This document shows, in pieces, positions 48,101-55,620 of a stretch of 64,000 bases of DNA. How positions within the stretch are numbered: the first letter of the stretch is position 1; each line of letters opens with the position of its first letter. Origin of the DNA: Mycolicibacterium iranicum (GTDB lineage Bacteria > Actinomycetota > Actinomycetes > Mycobacteriales > Mycobacteriaceae). The position numbers and the translations under genes were made by a program. The stretch lies in assembly GCF_002101705.1 (NCBI RefSeq), contig NZ_LQPC01000032.1, positions 87,883 through 151,882 on the forward strand. Direction: 5' to 3'. A model generated the notes under the pieces. It was not told where the DNA came from and made no database searches. It saw nothing but the letters and a program-made list of their open reading frames with translations.

Positions 48101-49090
48101 TCAGGGGACGACGGTCGAACCGATCGTCGGCATGAACTGGCACTGCTTCTCGGTCGTGGTGACTTGACCGAAGATCGTCGACATGATGCTGCCCGAACCG
48201 GTGTCTGCGATCGCGGTGAGCGTCGTCGGGCCCTGCGGGTTCAGGTCGGGGCGGGGCTTGAGGGTGACGCTGCCCGACTTGCCGGTCGTCAGGTTCACCC
48301 AGGTGGCGTTCAGCGGCAGCTTCTGCTCGGCGGCGGGGCCGGGGGTTCCGATCGCGGTGAACACGTATGCCGTCTGGCCAGGGCCGGGGCCGGGCAGCGG
48401 AATGGACGCGGGGCCCGCCACCGAGATCGCGGCCGCGAGCACGTTGCCGCCATCGGCGAGGCAGCCGTTGCTGATCGACGGATACAGGAAGTCCTGGGTG
48501 ACCGGCGCATTCGGTCCGGTCAACCCCGGGGCAGCAGCCCCGGGGGCAGGAGCGGGCGCGGCCGCCGGGGCAGGTGCCGCCACGGGAGTCGCCGGGGCTG
48601 CAACCTCGGGCGCCGGGCCGGGTGCCGGGCCCGTCCCCGGCGTCGGGACGACGGCCGCTGGGGCGTGCTCCAACGGCAGCGCTTCCTGAACGGGTCCGAC
48701 GGCATTGGCGGGGTTGATGCCCGCCGGGAGATGCGCCTCGACTCCCGGTACCGCACCGGCGGCGGGAACGTGGGCGGCGGGTTGAGCGACGAATGTGTTG
48801 ACCGCCGACGCGACGTCGCGAGAGGGCTGTGGCGCAGCCATGTCTCCCGCGAACACCGCGGCGGCGGCCATCAACATCGATGCTGCATTGGTGGGATCAG
48901 ACGCGGCCTGCTGGATCACCGGGCCCAGGCTCTGCATCGCCGGCAAGCCTGGGGCCAAGCTCCCATCGATCGGCAGCGGAGCAGGTAGCGGCGCTGCCGG
49001 TTCGGCGTGAGCCACCCCGGTCACGCCGACGGTCAGCAGCGCAGCGGACGTGCACACTGCCATCGCGGTGATGAGCCGGTTCGTGGTCAT
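48101..49090 (-). CDS. Ala/Pro-rich secreted protein (Rv1157c-like)
   Basis: 329 residues. Signal peptide LITAMAVCTSAALLTVGVTGVAHA, a short helical part (LPAMQSLGPVIQQAASDPTNAASMLMAAAAVFAG), a long Pro/Ala/Gly linker (PAPGPAPEVAAPATPVAAPAPAAAPAPAP), then an ordered C-terminal domain (QDFLYPSISNGCLADGGNVLAAAISVAGPA ... TTEKQCQFMPTIGSTVVP) with two Cys that could form a disulfide. It is exported or wall-associated. Paired with the shorter Ala/Pro-rich gene upstream on the same strand, as I recall for Rv1157c/Rv1158c. Confidence 0.82.
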   Translation of the reverse strand: MTTNRLITAMAVCTSAALLTVGVTGVAHAEPAAPLPAPLPIDGSLAPGLPAMQSLGPVIQQAASDPTNAASMLMAAAAVFAGDMAAPQPSRDVASAVNTFVAQPAAHVPAAGAVPGVEAHLPAGINPANAVGPVQEALPLEHAPAAVVPTPGTGPAPGPAPEVAAPATPVAAPAPAAAPAPAPGAAAPGLTGPNAPVTQDFLYPSISNGCLADGGNVLAAAISVAGPASIPLPGPGPGQTAYVFTAIGTPGPAAEQKLPLNATWVNLTTGKSGSVTLKPRPDLNPQGPTTLTAIADTGSGSIMSTIFGQVTTTEKQCQFMPTIGSTVVP

Positions 49091-49149
49091 GATCCCCCAA
49101 TGTGTAGGTAGTTCAACGGGTTTCAGTTGGCCTGGGTTTGATCAGCGCG

Positions 49150-49761
49150 TCACGGCAGGGCCGACAGCGGGGTCAACACAGGTGCGACCGTCAACGGTGC
49201 GGCGGGAGCCGGTGCGGCGGCGACCGGTGCCGTCGCACCGGTGGGCAGCAGGCCCGCCAACGGGTTGCCCGCGGGCATGAGCCCTGCGAGTCCGAGCGAG
49301 TCGGTCAGCCCTGCCAGCGGCGACACGGGTGCGGCAGCGGGCGCCGTCGTCGTGGTGTTGGCAACGGGCACCGTGGTGACGTTGCCGCCGCCGATCGGGG
49401 TCGCCCCGGGCAGGCTCGACCCGGGCGCGATGCTCGCGGGCAGAACCGCCGCGGGCTGCGGCAGGTTGATCGACGCCGTCGCGCCAGGGCCCGTGACCGG
49501 GGTCGCCGGCGTGGTGGTCGCCGTGGCCGCAGGGGTCGCGCCGGCATTGCCCAGCAGATTGGTGAAGCCCTGCATGAGCTGCGTGGCGGCAGCCGGGTTG
49601 GCGGCCAGCTGCTGCAGGAACGGCAGGCCCGGGATTTCGGGTGCGGGCGCGGGGGCCGGTGCGGGCTGCGCGGTGGCCGAGGCGCTGAACGCCACCGCCG
49701 CCGAAACCGCCCCAGCTGCGGCGATGATCGTTGTTGCGAACAGTTTCCGGGTGCGGTGCAT
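49150..49761 (-). CDS. Ala/Pro-rich secreted protein (Rv1158c-like)
   Basis: 203 residues from ATG 49761; the longer frame to 49869 is rejected. Signal peptide RKLFATTIIAAAGAVSAAVAFSASATAQ, Pro/Ala stretch, a helical segment (LPFLQQLAANPAAATQLMQGFTNLLGNAG) and an Ala/Thr/Pro/Leu tail (AGLTDSLGLAGLMPAGNPLAGLLP). Function unknown. It lies upstream of the longer paralog-like gene on the same strand (60 bp apart) and divergent from pimE. Confidence 0.8.
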   Translation of the reverse strand: MHRTRKLFATTIIAAAGAVSAAVAFSASATAQPAPAPAPAPEIPGLPFLQQLAANPAAATQLMQGFTNLLGNAGATPAATATTTPATPVTGPGATASINLPQPAAVLPASIAPGSSLPGATPIGGGNVTTVPVANTTTTAPAAAPVSPLAGLTDSLGLAGLMPAGNPLAGLLPTGATAPVAAAPAPAAPLTVAPVLTPLSALP

Positions 49762-49905
49762 CAGATCTCCCAATCCTTGGTCGGCAGTGAATGACATCGA
49801 TGTCATGCCTGCACCCGAAGCTAGCTTGTTACTGGAGTTACTCAAGTGACACATGTGGCATTTATGCAACCGTTACGGCGTTGAAGGCGGATGGTGATCG
49901 CTCGC

Positions 49906-49918
49906 TAGAGTCAGTCGG
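49906..49918 (+). promoter_or_regulatory. Leaderless-type -10 element in front of pimE
   Basis: TAGAGT (49906-49911) fits TANNNT and is followed by exactly 7 nt before A49919. In this window that spacing usually marks the first base of a leaderless start codon, but the codon at 49919 is ATA. Confidence 0.5.
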
Positions 49919-51136
49919 ATAGACACCACCGAATCTGAGGCGCCGACGCTCGCGGCCCGTCTGGCACGGCTTGCGCCCGCACTGCTGATCCTCAGCATCG
50001 CCGCCCGGCTCGCGTGGACGTATCTGGTGCCCAACGGCGCGAACTTCGTCGACCTGCACGTCTACGTCGGCGGAGCTGCTGAACTCGACGGCCCCGGCAC
50101 CCTCTACGACTATGTCTACGGCGACCAGACTCCGGACTTCCCGCTCCCGTTCACCTATCCGCCGTTCGCGGCGGTGGTGTTCTATCCGCTGCACCTGCTG
50201 CCGTTCGGGCTGGTCGCCTTCGCTTGGCAGATCGGCATCATCGCAGCGCTCTACGGCGTGGTGCGGATGAGCCAGCGCCTGCTCGGCGGCGGTGACCGGC
50301 GTGTCGCGATGCTCTGGACCGCGGTCGGCATCTGGACCGAGCCGCTGCGCAGTACCTTCGACTACGGGCAGGTCAATGTTGCGCTGGTGCTCGCGATCCT
50401 GTGCGCGGTCCACACGTCGAAGTGGTGGTTGTCAGGTCTGCTCGTCGGGCTCGCCGCCGGCGTGAAGCTCACCCCCGCGGTGGCCGGTCTGTATTTCGTC
50501 GGCGCCCGGCGGTGGGCCGCGGTGATGTTCTCTGCCGTCGTCTTCTTTCTCACCATCGGCGTGTCGGCGCTGCTCGTCGGTGACCAGACTCGTTACTACT
50601 TCACCGAACTGCTCGGCGACGCCGACCGCGTCGGCCCCGTCGGCACGTCGTTCAACCAGTCGTGGCGGGGCGGCATCTCGCGCATCCTGGGTCACGACGC
50701 CGGCTACGGACCCGTCGTGCTGATCGGAGTGGTGGTCACGGCCGCGCTGGCGCTGCTGGCATGGCGAGCGGTCGACGGCGCGACCGACAGGCTGGGCGGG
50801 ATCGTCATCGTTTCGCTGTTCGGATTGCTGCTGTCGCCGATTTCGTGGACGCACCACTGGGTCTGGCTCATCCCGCTGATGATCTGGCTGTTGCACGGAC
50901 CACTGCGGGCGCAGCTGGGGGCGCGGGTACTGGGTTGGGGATGGCTCGTTCTCACCCTGATCGGCGTGCCGTGGCTACTCAGCTTCGCCCAGCCGACGAT
51001 CTGGGTGATCCCGCGGCCGTGGTATCTCGCCTGGGCCGGTCTGATCTACATCGTCGCGACGTTGGCGACGCTGGCCTGGATCGCTATCCGAGGATCCCGT
51101 CGATCTCCCGCGCCATCTCCAGGTCCTTGTCGGTAA
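49919..51136 (+). CDS. pimE: PimE-type polyprenol-phosphate-mannose alpha-1,2-mannosyltransferase
   Basis: About 405 residues, GT87 (DUF2029) fold with ~10 helices; it adds the fifth mannose to phosphatidylinositol mannosides on the outer face using polyprenol-phosphate-mannose. The catalytic Asp sits in FVDLHVYVGG, right after helix 1 (APALLILSIAARLAWTYLV). The first ATG/GTG/TTG in frame is GTG 50027, which would remove helix 1. Upstream to the stop at 49895 there is no canonical start, only an ATA at 49919 with a TANNNT element 7 nt before it. The 3' end overlaps the divergent-strand PCD gene by 53 bp. Start coordinate is therefore a best guess. Confidence 0.8.
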   Translation: MDTTESEAPTLAARLARLAPALLILSIAARLAWTYLVPNGANFVDLHVYVGGAAELDGPGTLYDYVYGDQTPDFPLPFTYPPFAAVVFYPLHLLPFGLVAFAWQIGIIAALYGVVRMSQRLLGGGDRRVAMLWTAVGIWTEPLRSTFDYGQVNVALVLAILCAVHTSKWWLSGLLVGLAAGVKLTPAVAGLYFVGARRWAAVMFSAVVFFLTIGVSALLVGDQTRYYFTELLGDADRVGPVGTSFNQSWRGGISRILGHDAGYGPVVLIGVVVTAALALLAWRAVDGATDRLGGIVIVSLFGLLLSPISWTHHWVWLIPLMIWLLHGPLRAQLGARVLGWGWLVLTLIGVPWLLSFAQPTIWVIPRPWYLAWAGLIYIVATLATLAWIAIRGSRRSPAPSPGPCR

Positions 51137-51365
51137 TTCCGCCCTCGGAGTGCGTGACCAAAGCGAAAGTTACTGTCCGCCAACGGATATCGATGTCGGG
51201 ATGATGGTCCTTACTTTCGGCGTGCTCAGCTACCCGCCGGACGGCGTCGATACCGTCGAGGAACGCGGGGAATTTGACCGATCGCCGCAGTGCGCCGTCG
51301 GCGCGCTCCCAGCCGTTCAGTTCGGGCAGTGCGGCGTCCACTTGTTCATCCGTTAACACAGCCAT
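51084..51365 (-). CDS. Pterin-4-alpha-carbinolamine dehydratase
   Basis: 93 residues: the PCD/DCoH signature ESKDHHPDIDIRWRTVTFALVTHSEGGITDKDLEMA contains the HHP and the later His and Asp of the active site. It dehydrates 4a-hydroxytetrahydropterin to regenerate the cofactor of pterin-dependent hydroxylases, or has a related role. It starts at 51365, 7 nt after the minus-strand element TACCTT, so leaderless. Shares a promoter palindrome with mutT2 and overlaps the pimE end by 53 bp. Confidence 0.9.
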   Translation of the reverse strand: MAVLTDEQVDAALPELNGWERADGALRRSVKFPAFLDGIDAVRRVAEHAESKDHHPDIDIRWRTVTFALVTHSEGGITDKDLEMAREIDGILG

Positions 51366-51372
51366 GCCCTCG

Positions 51373-51384
51373 AAGGTATACCGT
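51373..51384. promoter_or_regulatory. Bidirectional leaderless promoter with shared palindrome GGTATACC
   Basis: The palindrome GGTATACC (51375-51382) holds both -10 elements: TACCGT on the plus strand (51379-51384, 8 nt before the mutT2 ATG at 51393) and TACCTT on the minus strand (51378-51373, 7 nt before the PCD start at 51365). The two starts are 27 bp apart, so RNA polymerase can serve only one gene at a time. Confidence 0.6.
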
Positions 51385-51392
51385 CTGCGCCG

Positions 51393-51791
51393 ATGCCAAA
51401 CCTGATCGTGGTCGCGGGTGCCTTGATCGAGGACGGGGCGCTGCTCGTGGCTCAGCGCAACCGCCCGCCGGAGCTGGCTGGGCTGTGGGAACTGCCCGGC
51501 GGCAAGGTCGCGCCGGGCGAGAGCGACGAATCGGCATTGGCGCGTGAGCTGCACGAGGAACTCGGAGTGCACGTGACGGTGGGTAATCGCATCGGCGGGG
51601 ACGTCGCGCTGAGCGCGACGACGAGCCTGCGGGCCTATGTCGTCGTCCGCGCCGGCGGCGAGTTGACGCCGCACGACCACCGGGCGCTGCGCTGGGTCCG
51701 GGCCGGCGACCTCGACGGACTCCGGTGGGTACCCGCCGACAGGGCATGGCTGCCGGATCTGGCCCGGGCGATGGCGGACGAACTTGCCTGA
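51393..51791 (+). CDS. mutT2: Nudix hydrolase MutT2
   Basis: 132 residues: LIVVAGALIEDGALLVAQRNRPPELAGLWELPGGKVAPGESDESALARELHEELGVHVTVGNRIG. The Nudix box GGKVAPGESDESALARELHEELGV matches GX5EX7REUXEEXGU. The Arg of AQRNRPPELAG is the usual base contact in pyrimidine-type MutT2 proteins, which hydrolyse modified dCTP/dGTP and 5-methyl-dCTP. It follows pimE and PCD as in Mtb order. Leaderless or nearly so. Confidence 0.9.
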   Translation: MPNLIVVAGALIEDGALLVAQRNRPPELAGLWELPGGKVAPGESDESALARELHEELGVHVTVGNRIGGDVALSATTSLRAYVVVRAGGELTPHDHRALRWVRAGDLDGLRWVPADRAWLPDLARAMADELA

Positions 51792-51906
51792 GGCCGCAGT
51801 CCAACTGCTGCAACGGGGTGCCGTTGCGGCGTGGAACAATTGGGCAAACGTCGTCGTTCTGTGAAACTTTTCTTAGCGTCCCGCTGGCTCGGGCTGGCGG
51901 ACGAAC

Positions 51907-51960
51907 TTGCGTAACGCTGTGGCGGTTTTCGAGGCCGCTTTCCGCCACTGCGTTACGTAA
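51907..51960. repeat. Imperfect inverted repeat (element A, copy 2)
   Basis: Arms TTGCGTAACGCTGTGGCGG (51907-51925) and 51942-51960 pair at 17 of 19 positions, with a 16-nt loop. It lies downstream of mutT2 and about 40 bp before the next start. The arm differs from the element at 8456 in two positions only, so both copies derive from one sequence. Not a transposon end by itself; a terminator or regulatory hairpin is likely. Confidence 0.62.
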
Positions 51961-52002
51961 CTCGGCCGGTCAGGCCGTGTGCGCGCACTATTGTCCCGGC
52001 TT

Positions 52003-53079
52003 ATGCGGGTACTGCAGTTCATCTGGCGAGGGGTTCTCGCCTTCGACCGGATCGGATCGCGCATACCGCAACTGATCCAGATGTGGCTGGTCGAATTGTT
52101 CTTTGCACTGCCGCTGAGCTTTTTCATCGCCAAGGTCATCGACATCCGCGGGGCGTTCGGGGTTCCCGGCACCGGCGAGTCGATGCCCGGGATCTTCTGG
52201 GGGGCTCTCGCTGTCGCGCTCGTGGCGGGCTTCTTCTACGTCCGCGGTCTGGTTCGTCCGCGGGTGGTGCAGGGGTCGTGGACCCCGATGGTCAAGGCCG
52301 ACGTCGGCGACTTCACCGTCTTGGCGGGCAACCGCTCGTGGACCGCGCACTACATCTACCTGACGAGCCATCCGTCGTACGCATTGCTTCTGCTGCTGAC
52401 CGCGCCGATCCCCGCGACCATGGTGCTGGCGACCGAGAACAACGGCGACAGCACCTTCTACTTCCGGGTGGCCGGCTTTGTCGGGCTCATCGTGCTGGCA
52501 CTCATGGCGGTCGCCCGCCTATTGGCTTGGTACGTCTTCCGATTCGGGCGCAGCGCGCTGGATAAGCAGACGGCCGAGGTGGGTCTGTCGCAGCGCAGGC
52601 TCGGTTGGGAGATCGCGTGGAAGCCGGTCCTGATGCTGATGGTGGTGATCTATGCAATCGTCGCCATTCCGCTGGGCTGGATGTTCTGGCAGCAGCAGCG
52701 GACCATCGACGCGCTGCCGGTGGTCGCCGTGGGAGACGACTCGCAGGCCGGCCACTACCGCCGGGTGGAAGGACGATTGGCCGGTGAGCCCGTCTACTGG
52801 GCTCCCAACGGCACCGGGCGCGGTGGCAACAATTACGCGGGAGCCGGTGTGCTGGTGGACCTTCCGGCCGGCGGCGAAGCGCTGCTGCTTGCCGAATCGC
52901 TCTCGGTGCCGGACTTCGTCGGCGTCATGAAGGACGTCCGCGACGACACAGTGCACACCCAGGGCAAGGTCATCGACGACGTCACCGACGATCAGATCGA
53001 GTACTACGGCTTCGATCTCGGCGACTTTCCCGCACCGTCGGCCGACGGCCGGGTGATGGTGCTGCTGTCCTACCCCTGA
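52003..53079 (+). CDS. Polytopic membrane protein of unknown function with C-terminal outside domain
   Basis: 358 residues from ATG 52003, 8 nt after TATTGT (51989-51994); the frame to 51979 is open but less likely. Helices: LIQMWLVELFFALPLSFFIAKVI, IFWGALAVALVAGFFYVRGLV, ALLLLLTAPIPATMVLA, FVGLIVLALMAVARLLAWYVF, WKPVLMLMVVIYAIVAIPLGWMFW. The rest (about 245-358) is a soluble domain (VVAVGDDSQAGHYRRVEGRLAGEPVYWAPNG, LLLAESLSVPDFVGVMKDVRDD, VIDDVTDDQIEYYGFDLGDF). Not recognised. It occupies the place of the nar genes I remember at this point in Mtb. Confidence 0.72.
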   Translation: MRVLQFIWRGVLAFDRIGSRIPQLIQMWLVELFFALPLSFFIAKVIDIRGAFGVPGTGESMPGIFWGALAVALVAGFFYVRGLVRPRVVQGSWTPMVKADVGDFTVLAGNRSWTAHYIYLTSHPSYALLLLLTAPIPATMVLATENNGDSTFYFRVAGFVGLIVLALMAVARLLAWYVFRFGRSALDKQTAEVGLSQRRLGWEIAWKPVLMLMVVIYAIVAIPLGWMFWQQQRTIDALPVVAVGDDSQAGHYRRVEGRLAGEPVYWAPNGTGRGGNNYAGAGVLVDLPAGGEALLLAESLSVPDFVGVMKDVRDDTVHTQGKVIDDVTDDQIEYYGFDLGDFPAPSADGRVMVLLSYP

Positions 53080-53118
53080 GGATCCCGACGTGCGAGGGCC
53101 TTCGTCGACCGGGGCGCA

Positions 53119-53391
53119 CTAGAAGCGCAGGCGGTCGCCGACGACCCGCACATCCCGGCGCGCACCCGGGTGGGACATCGCGTGGATCGGATGTGTGAGC
53201 ACCGGATGCCGGCACTGCGGGCACGACGCCTGGTTGCGATTGGCCGAGCTGAACGTCAGATGACGACACTCGCTGCACCGCACCACGTAGAACGCGCCGA
53301 TCCAATTGGCCAGACCCAGGAAAATCGCCAACGTTGTGAGCGTGGCGAGCACGGTGATCAGAACGATGGTGAGAACCGCGTAAACCGTCAT
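53119..53391 (-). CDS. Small membrane protein with zinc-ribbon-like Cys pairs
   Basis: 90 residues: one hydrophobic N-terminal region long enough for one or two helices (VYAVLTIVLITVLATLTTLAIFLGLANWIGAFYV) followed by VRCSECRHLTFSSANRNQASCPQCRHPVL, a CxxC...CxxC zinc-binding pair. Family unknown. Positioned between the preceding membrane protein and the small Cys/Lys-rich gene, both on minus, convergent with the former. Confidence 0.68.
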   Translation of the reverse strand: MTVYAVLTIVLITVLATLTTLAIFLGLANWIGAFYVVRCSECRHLTFSSANRNQASCPQCRHPVLTHPIHAMSHPGARRDVRVVGDRLRF

Positions 53392-53453
53392 GAAGGCACC
53401 TCCAGAAATGCCACACGGATGGTTACGACACTACGCCCGGAGGCCGCCGCGCT

Positions 53454-53621
53454 TCAGGCTTTCCTGGCCCGCTTGTAGACCTTTTCGAGCTCCTTGCCCC
53501 GGATGCCCAGCAGTTCGGCCTTGTGGACCTTGTGGAGGACGAGCGGGCAGCGCTTGCAGCGGGGCTTGCTGCGGCAACACTTCTTCTTCGGTTTGGCGCC
53601 GGCAAGCTTCTCGATTTTCAA
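53454..53621 (-). CDS. Small Lys/Cys-rich protein upstream of typA
   Basis: Basic peptide of 55 residues if started at TTG 53621; a TTG at 53669 would add 16. Core: KPKKKCCRSKPRCKRCPLVLHKVHKAELLGIRGKELEKVYKRARKA, with paired Cys that could bind a metal. The CCRSKPRCKRCP core is one I associate with short conserved mycobacterial proteins. Divergent from typA with fewer than 60 bp between starts. The start is uncertain and there is no good ribosome site. Confidence 0.58.
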   Translation of the reverse strand: MKIEKLAGAKPKKKCCRSKPRCKRCPLVLHKVHKAELLGIRGKELEKVYKRARKA

Positions 53622-53677
53622 GTGACGGGAATCTCTCGTTTTCGCGATCGGTGTCCTGCACTGCGACAATCACCGGC

Positions 53678-55585
53678 GTGAATTCGCGCCAGGACTTTCG
53701 CAACGTCGCCATTGTGGCCCACGTCGACCACGGCAAGACGACCCTGGTCGACGCGATGCTGCGCCAGTCGGGCGCGTTGACCCACCGAGGGGACGACGCG
53801 GTCGAACGCCTGATGGATTCCGGCGACCTGGAAAAGGAAAAGGGAATCACCATCCTGGCGAAGAACACGGCCGTCCACCGGCACCATCCCGACGGGACCA
53901 TGACCGTCATCAACGTCATCGACACCCCAGGTCACGCCGATTTCGGCGGTGAGGTCGAGCGCGGCCTGTCAATGGTCGACGGTGTCGTGCTGCTCGTCGA
54001 CGCCTCCGAGGGGCCGCTGCCACAGACCCGCTTCGTACTGCGCAAGGCGCTGGCAGCGCACCTGCCCGTCATCCTGGTCGTCAACAAGACCGACCGGCCC
54101 GACGCCCGCATCGCCGAGGTCGTCGAGGAAAGTCACGATCTGCTTCTCGACGTCGCGTCCGACCTCGACGAAGAGGCCCAGGCCGCGGCCGAGAAAGCTC
54201 TCGATCTGCCCACGCTCTACGCGTCGGGGCGTGCGGGCATCGCCAGCACCACTGCGCCGCCCAATGGCGAGAACCCCGACGGGGAGAACCTCGACCCGCT
54301 GTTCGACGTCCTGCTCGAGCACATCTCGCCACCGCAGGGCGATCCCGAGGCGCCGCTGCAGGCGCTGGTCACCAACCTCGACGCGTCGGCCTTCCTCGGC
54401 CGGCTGGCGCTGATCCGCATCTACAAGGGCCGCATCAAGAAGGGCCAGCAGGTCGCGTGGATGCGTGACGTCGACGGCCACCCCGTCATCACCAGCGCCA
54501 AGGTGACCGAACTGTTGCGCACGGTGGGCGTCGAACGCACCCCCACCGACATCGCCGAGGCCGGCGACATCGTCGCAATCGCCGGTATTCCCGAGATCAT
54601 GATCGGCGACACGCTGGCCGACCCCGATCACGCGCACGCACTGCCGCGCATCACCGTCGACGAGCCGGCGATCTCGGTGACGATCGGCACCAACACCTCG
54701 CCGCTGGCGGGCAAGGTGCCCGGCCACAAGCTGACCGCGCGAATGGTGAAGAACCGCTTGGATTCCGAGCTCGTCGGCAACGTGTCAATCCGGGTCGTCG
54801 ACATCGGCCGTCCGGACGCGTGGGAGGTGCAGGGCCGCGGCGAGCTCGCCCTGGCCATCCTGGTCGAGCAGATGCGGCGTGAAGGCTTCGAGCTGACCGT
54901 CGGCAAGCCTCAGGTCGTCACCCAGACCATCGACGGCAAGCTGCACGAGCCGTTCGAAGCCCTGACCATCGATGCTCCCGAGGAGCACCTCGGCGCCATC
55001 ACCCAGCTGATGGCTGCCCGCAAGGGTCGCATGGAGCAGATGACCAACCACGCCGCCGGATGGGTGCGGATGGATTTCATCGTGCCCAGCCGTGGCCTGA
55101 TCGGTTTCCGCACCGACTTCCTGACCCTGACCCGCGGCACCGGCATCGCCAACGCCGTGTTCGACGGCTACCGGCCGTGGGCGGGCGAGATCCGGGCCCG
55201 CCACACCGGGTCGCTGGTGTCCGACCGCAGTGGCCAGATCACGCCGTTCGCGATGATTCAGCTCGCCGACCGTGGCCAGTTCTTCGTCGAGCCCGGCCAG
55301 GAGACCTACGAGGGTCAGGTCGTCGGGATCAACCCGCGCGCCGAAGACCTCGACATCAACATCACCCGCGAGAAGAAGCTGACCAACATGCGCAGCTCGA
55401 CCGCCGACGTCATCGAGACGCTGGCCCGTCCGCTGGAACTCGATCTGGAGAAGGCGATGGAGTTCTGCGCCGAGGACGAGTGTGTTGAGGTGACGCCTGA
55501 GATCGTGCGGGTCCGCAAAGTGGAGCTGACGGCCTCGCTGCGGCTGCGGGCGAAGGCGCGCGCGAAGCAGCAGGCGCAGTCGTAG
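53678..55585 (+). CDS. typA: Translational GTPase TypA/BipA
   Basis: 635 residues from GTG 53678; the frame to 53390 covers unrelated sequence. G1 AHVDHGKTTLVDAM, G2 region of KGITILAKN, G3 IDTPGHADFGGEVERGLSMVDGVVLLVDASEGP, G4 NKTDRP, G5 SGRAG (about residues 13-175), then the beta-barrel and two EF-G-like C-terminal domains ending in VEVTPEIVRVRKVELTASLR. TypA binds the ribosome and is needed for growth under stress and for 50S assembly at low temperature. Well conserved and without anomalies. Confidence 0.96.
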   Translation: MNSRQDFRNVAIVAHVDHGKTTLVDAMLRQSGALTHRGDDAVERLMDSGDLEKEKGITILAKNTAVHRHHPDGTMTVINVIDTPGHADFGGEVERGLSMVDGVVLLVDASEGPLPQTRFVLRKALAAHLPVILVVNKTDRPDARIAEVVEESHDLLLDVASDLDEEAQAAAEKALDLPTLYASGRAGIASTTAPPNGENPDGENLDPLFDVLLEHISPPQGDPEAPLQALVTNLDASAFLGRLALIRIYKGRIKKGQQVAWMRDVDGHPVITSAKVTELLRTVGVERTPTDIAEAGDIVAIAGIPEIMIGDTLADPDHAHALPRITVDEPAISVTIGTNTSPLAGKVPGHKLTARMVKNRLDSELVGNVSIRVVDIGRPDAWEVQGRGELALAILVEQMRREGFELTVGKPQVVTQTIDGKLHEPFEALTIDAPEEHLGAITQLMAARKGRMEQMTNHAAGWVRMDFIVPSRGLIGFRTDFLTLTRGTGIANAVFDGYRPWAGEIRARHTGSLVSDRSGQITPFAMIQLADRGQFFVEPGQETYEGQVVGINPRAEDLDINITREKKLTNMRSSTADVIETLARPLELDLEKAMEFCAEDECVEVTPEIVRVRKVELTASLRLRAKARAKQQAQS

Positions 55586-55608
55586 CGCCGCCGCTCCCGG
55601 GCGCTCGA

Positions 55609-55620
55609 TACCCTGGCACC
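55609..55620 (+). promoter_or_regulatory. Leaderless promoter -10 for lpqW
   Basis: TACCCT (55609-55614) lies 6 nt before GTG 55621; 23-35 bp past the typA stop. Confidence 0.45.

Noticed and set aside
50027..50029. GTG 50027 as pimE start
   Set aside because: It would delete the first membrane helix in front of the catalytic Asp; kept only as an alternative.
53390..53677. Upstream extension of typA
   Set aside because: It reads antisense to the Lys/Cys-rich gene and is Arg/Cys/Pro-rich; the family start VNSRQDFRNVAIVAHVDHG begins at 53678.
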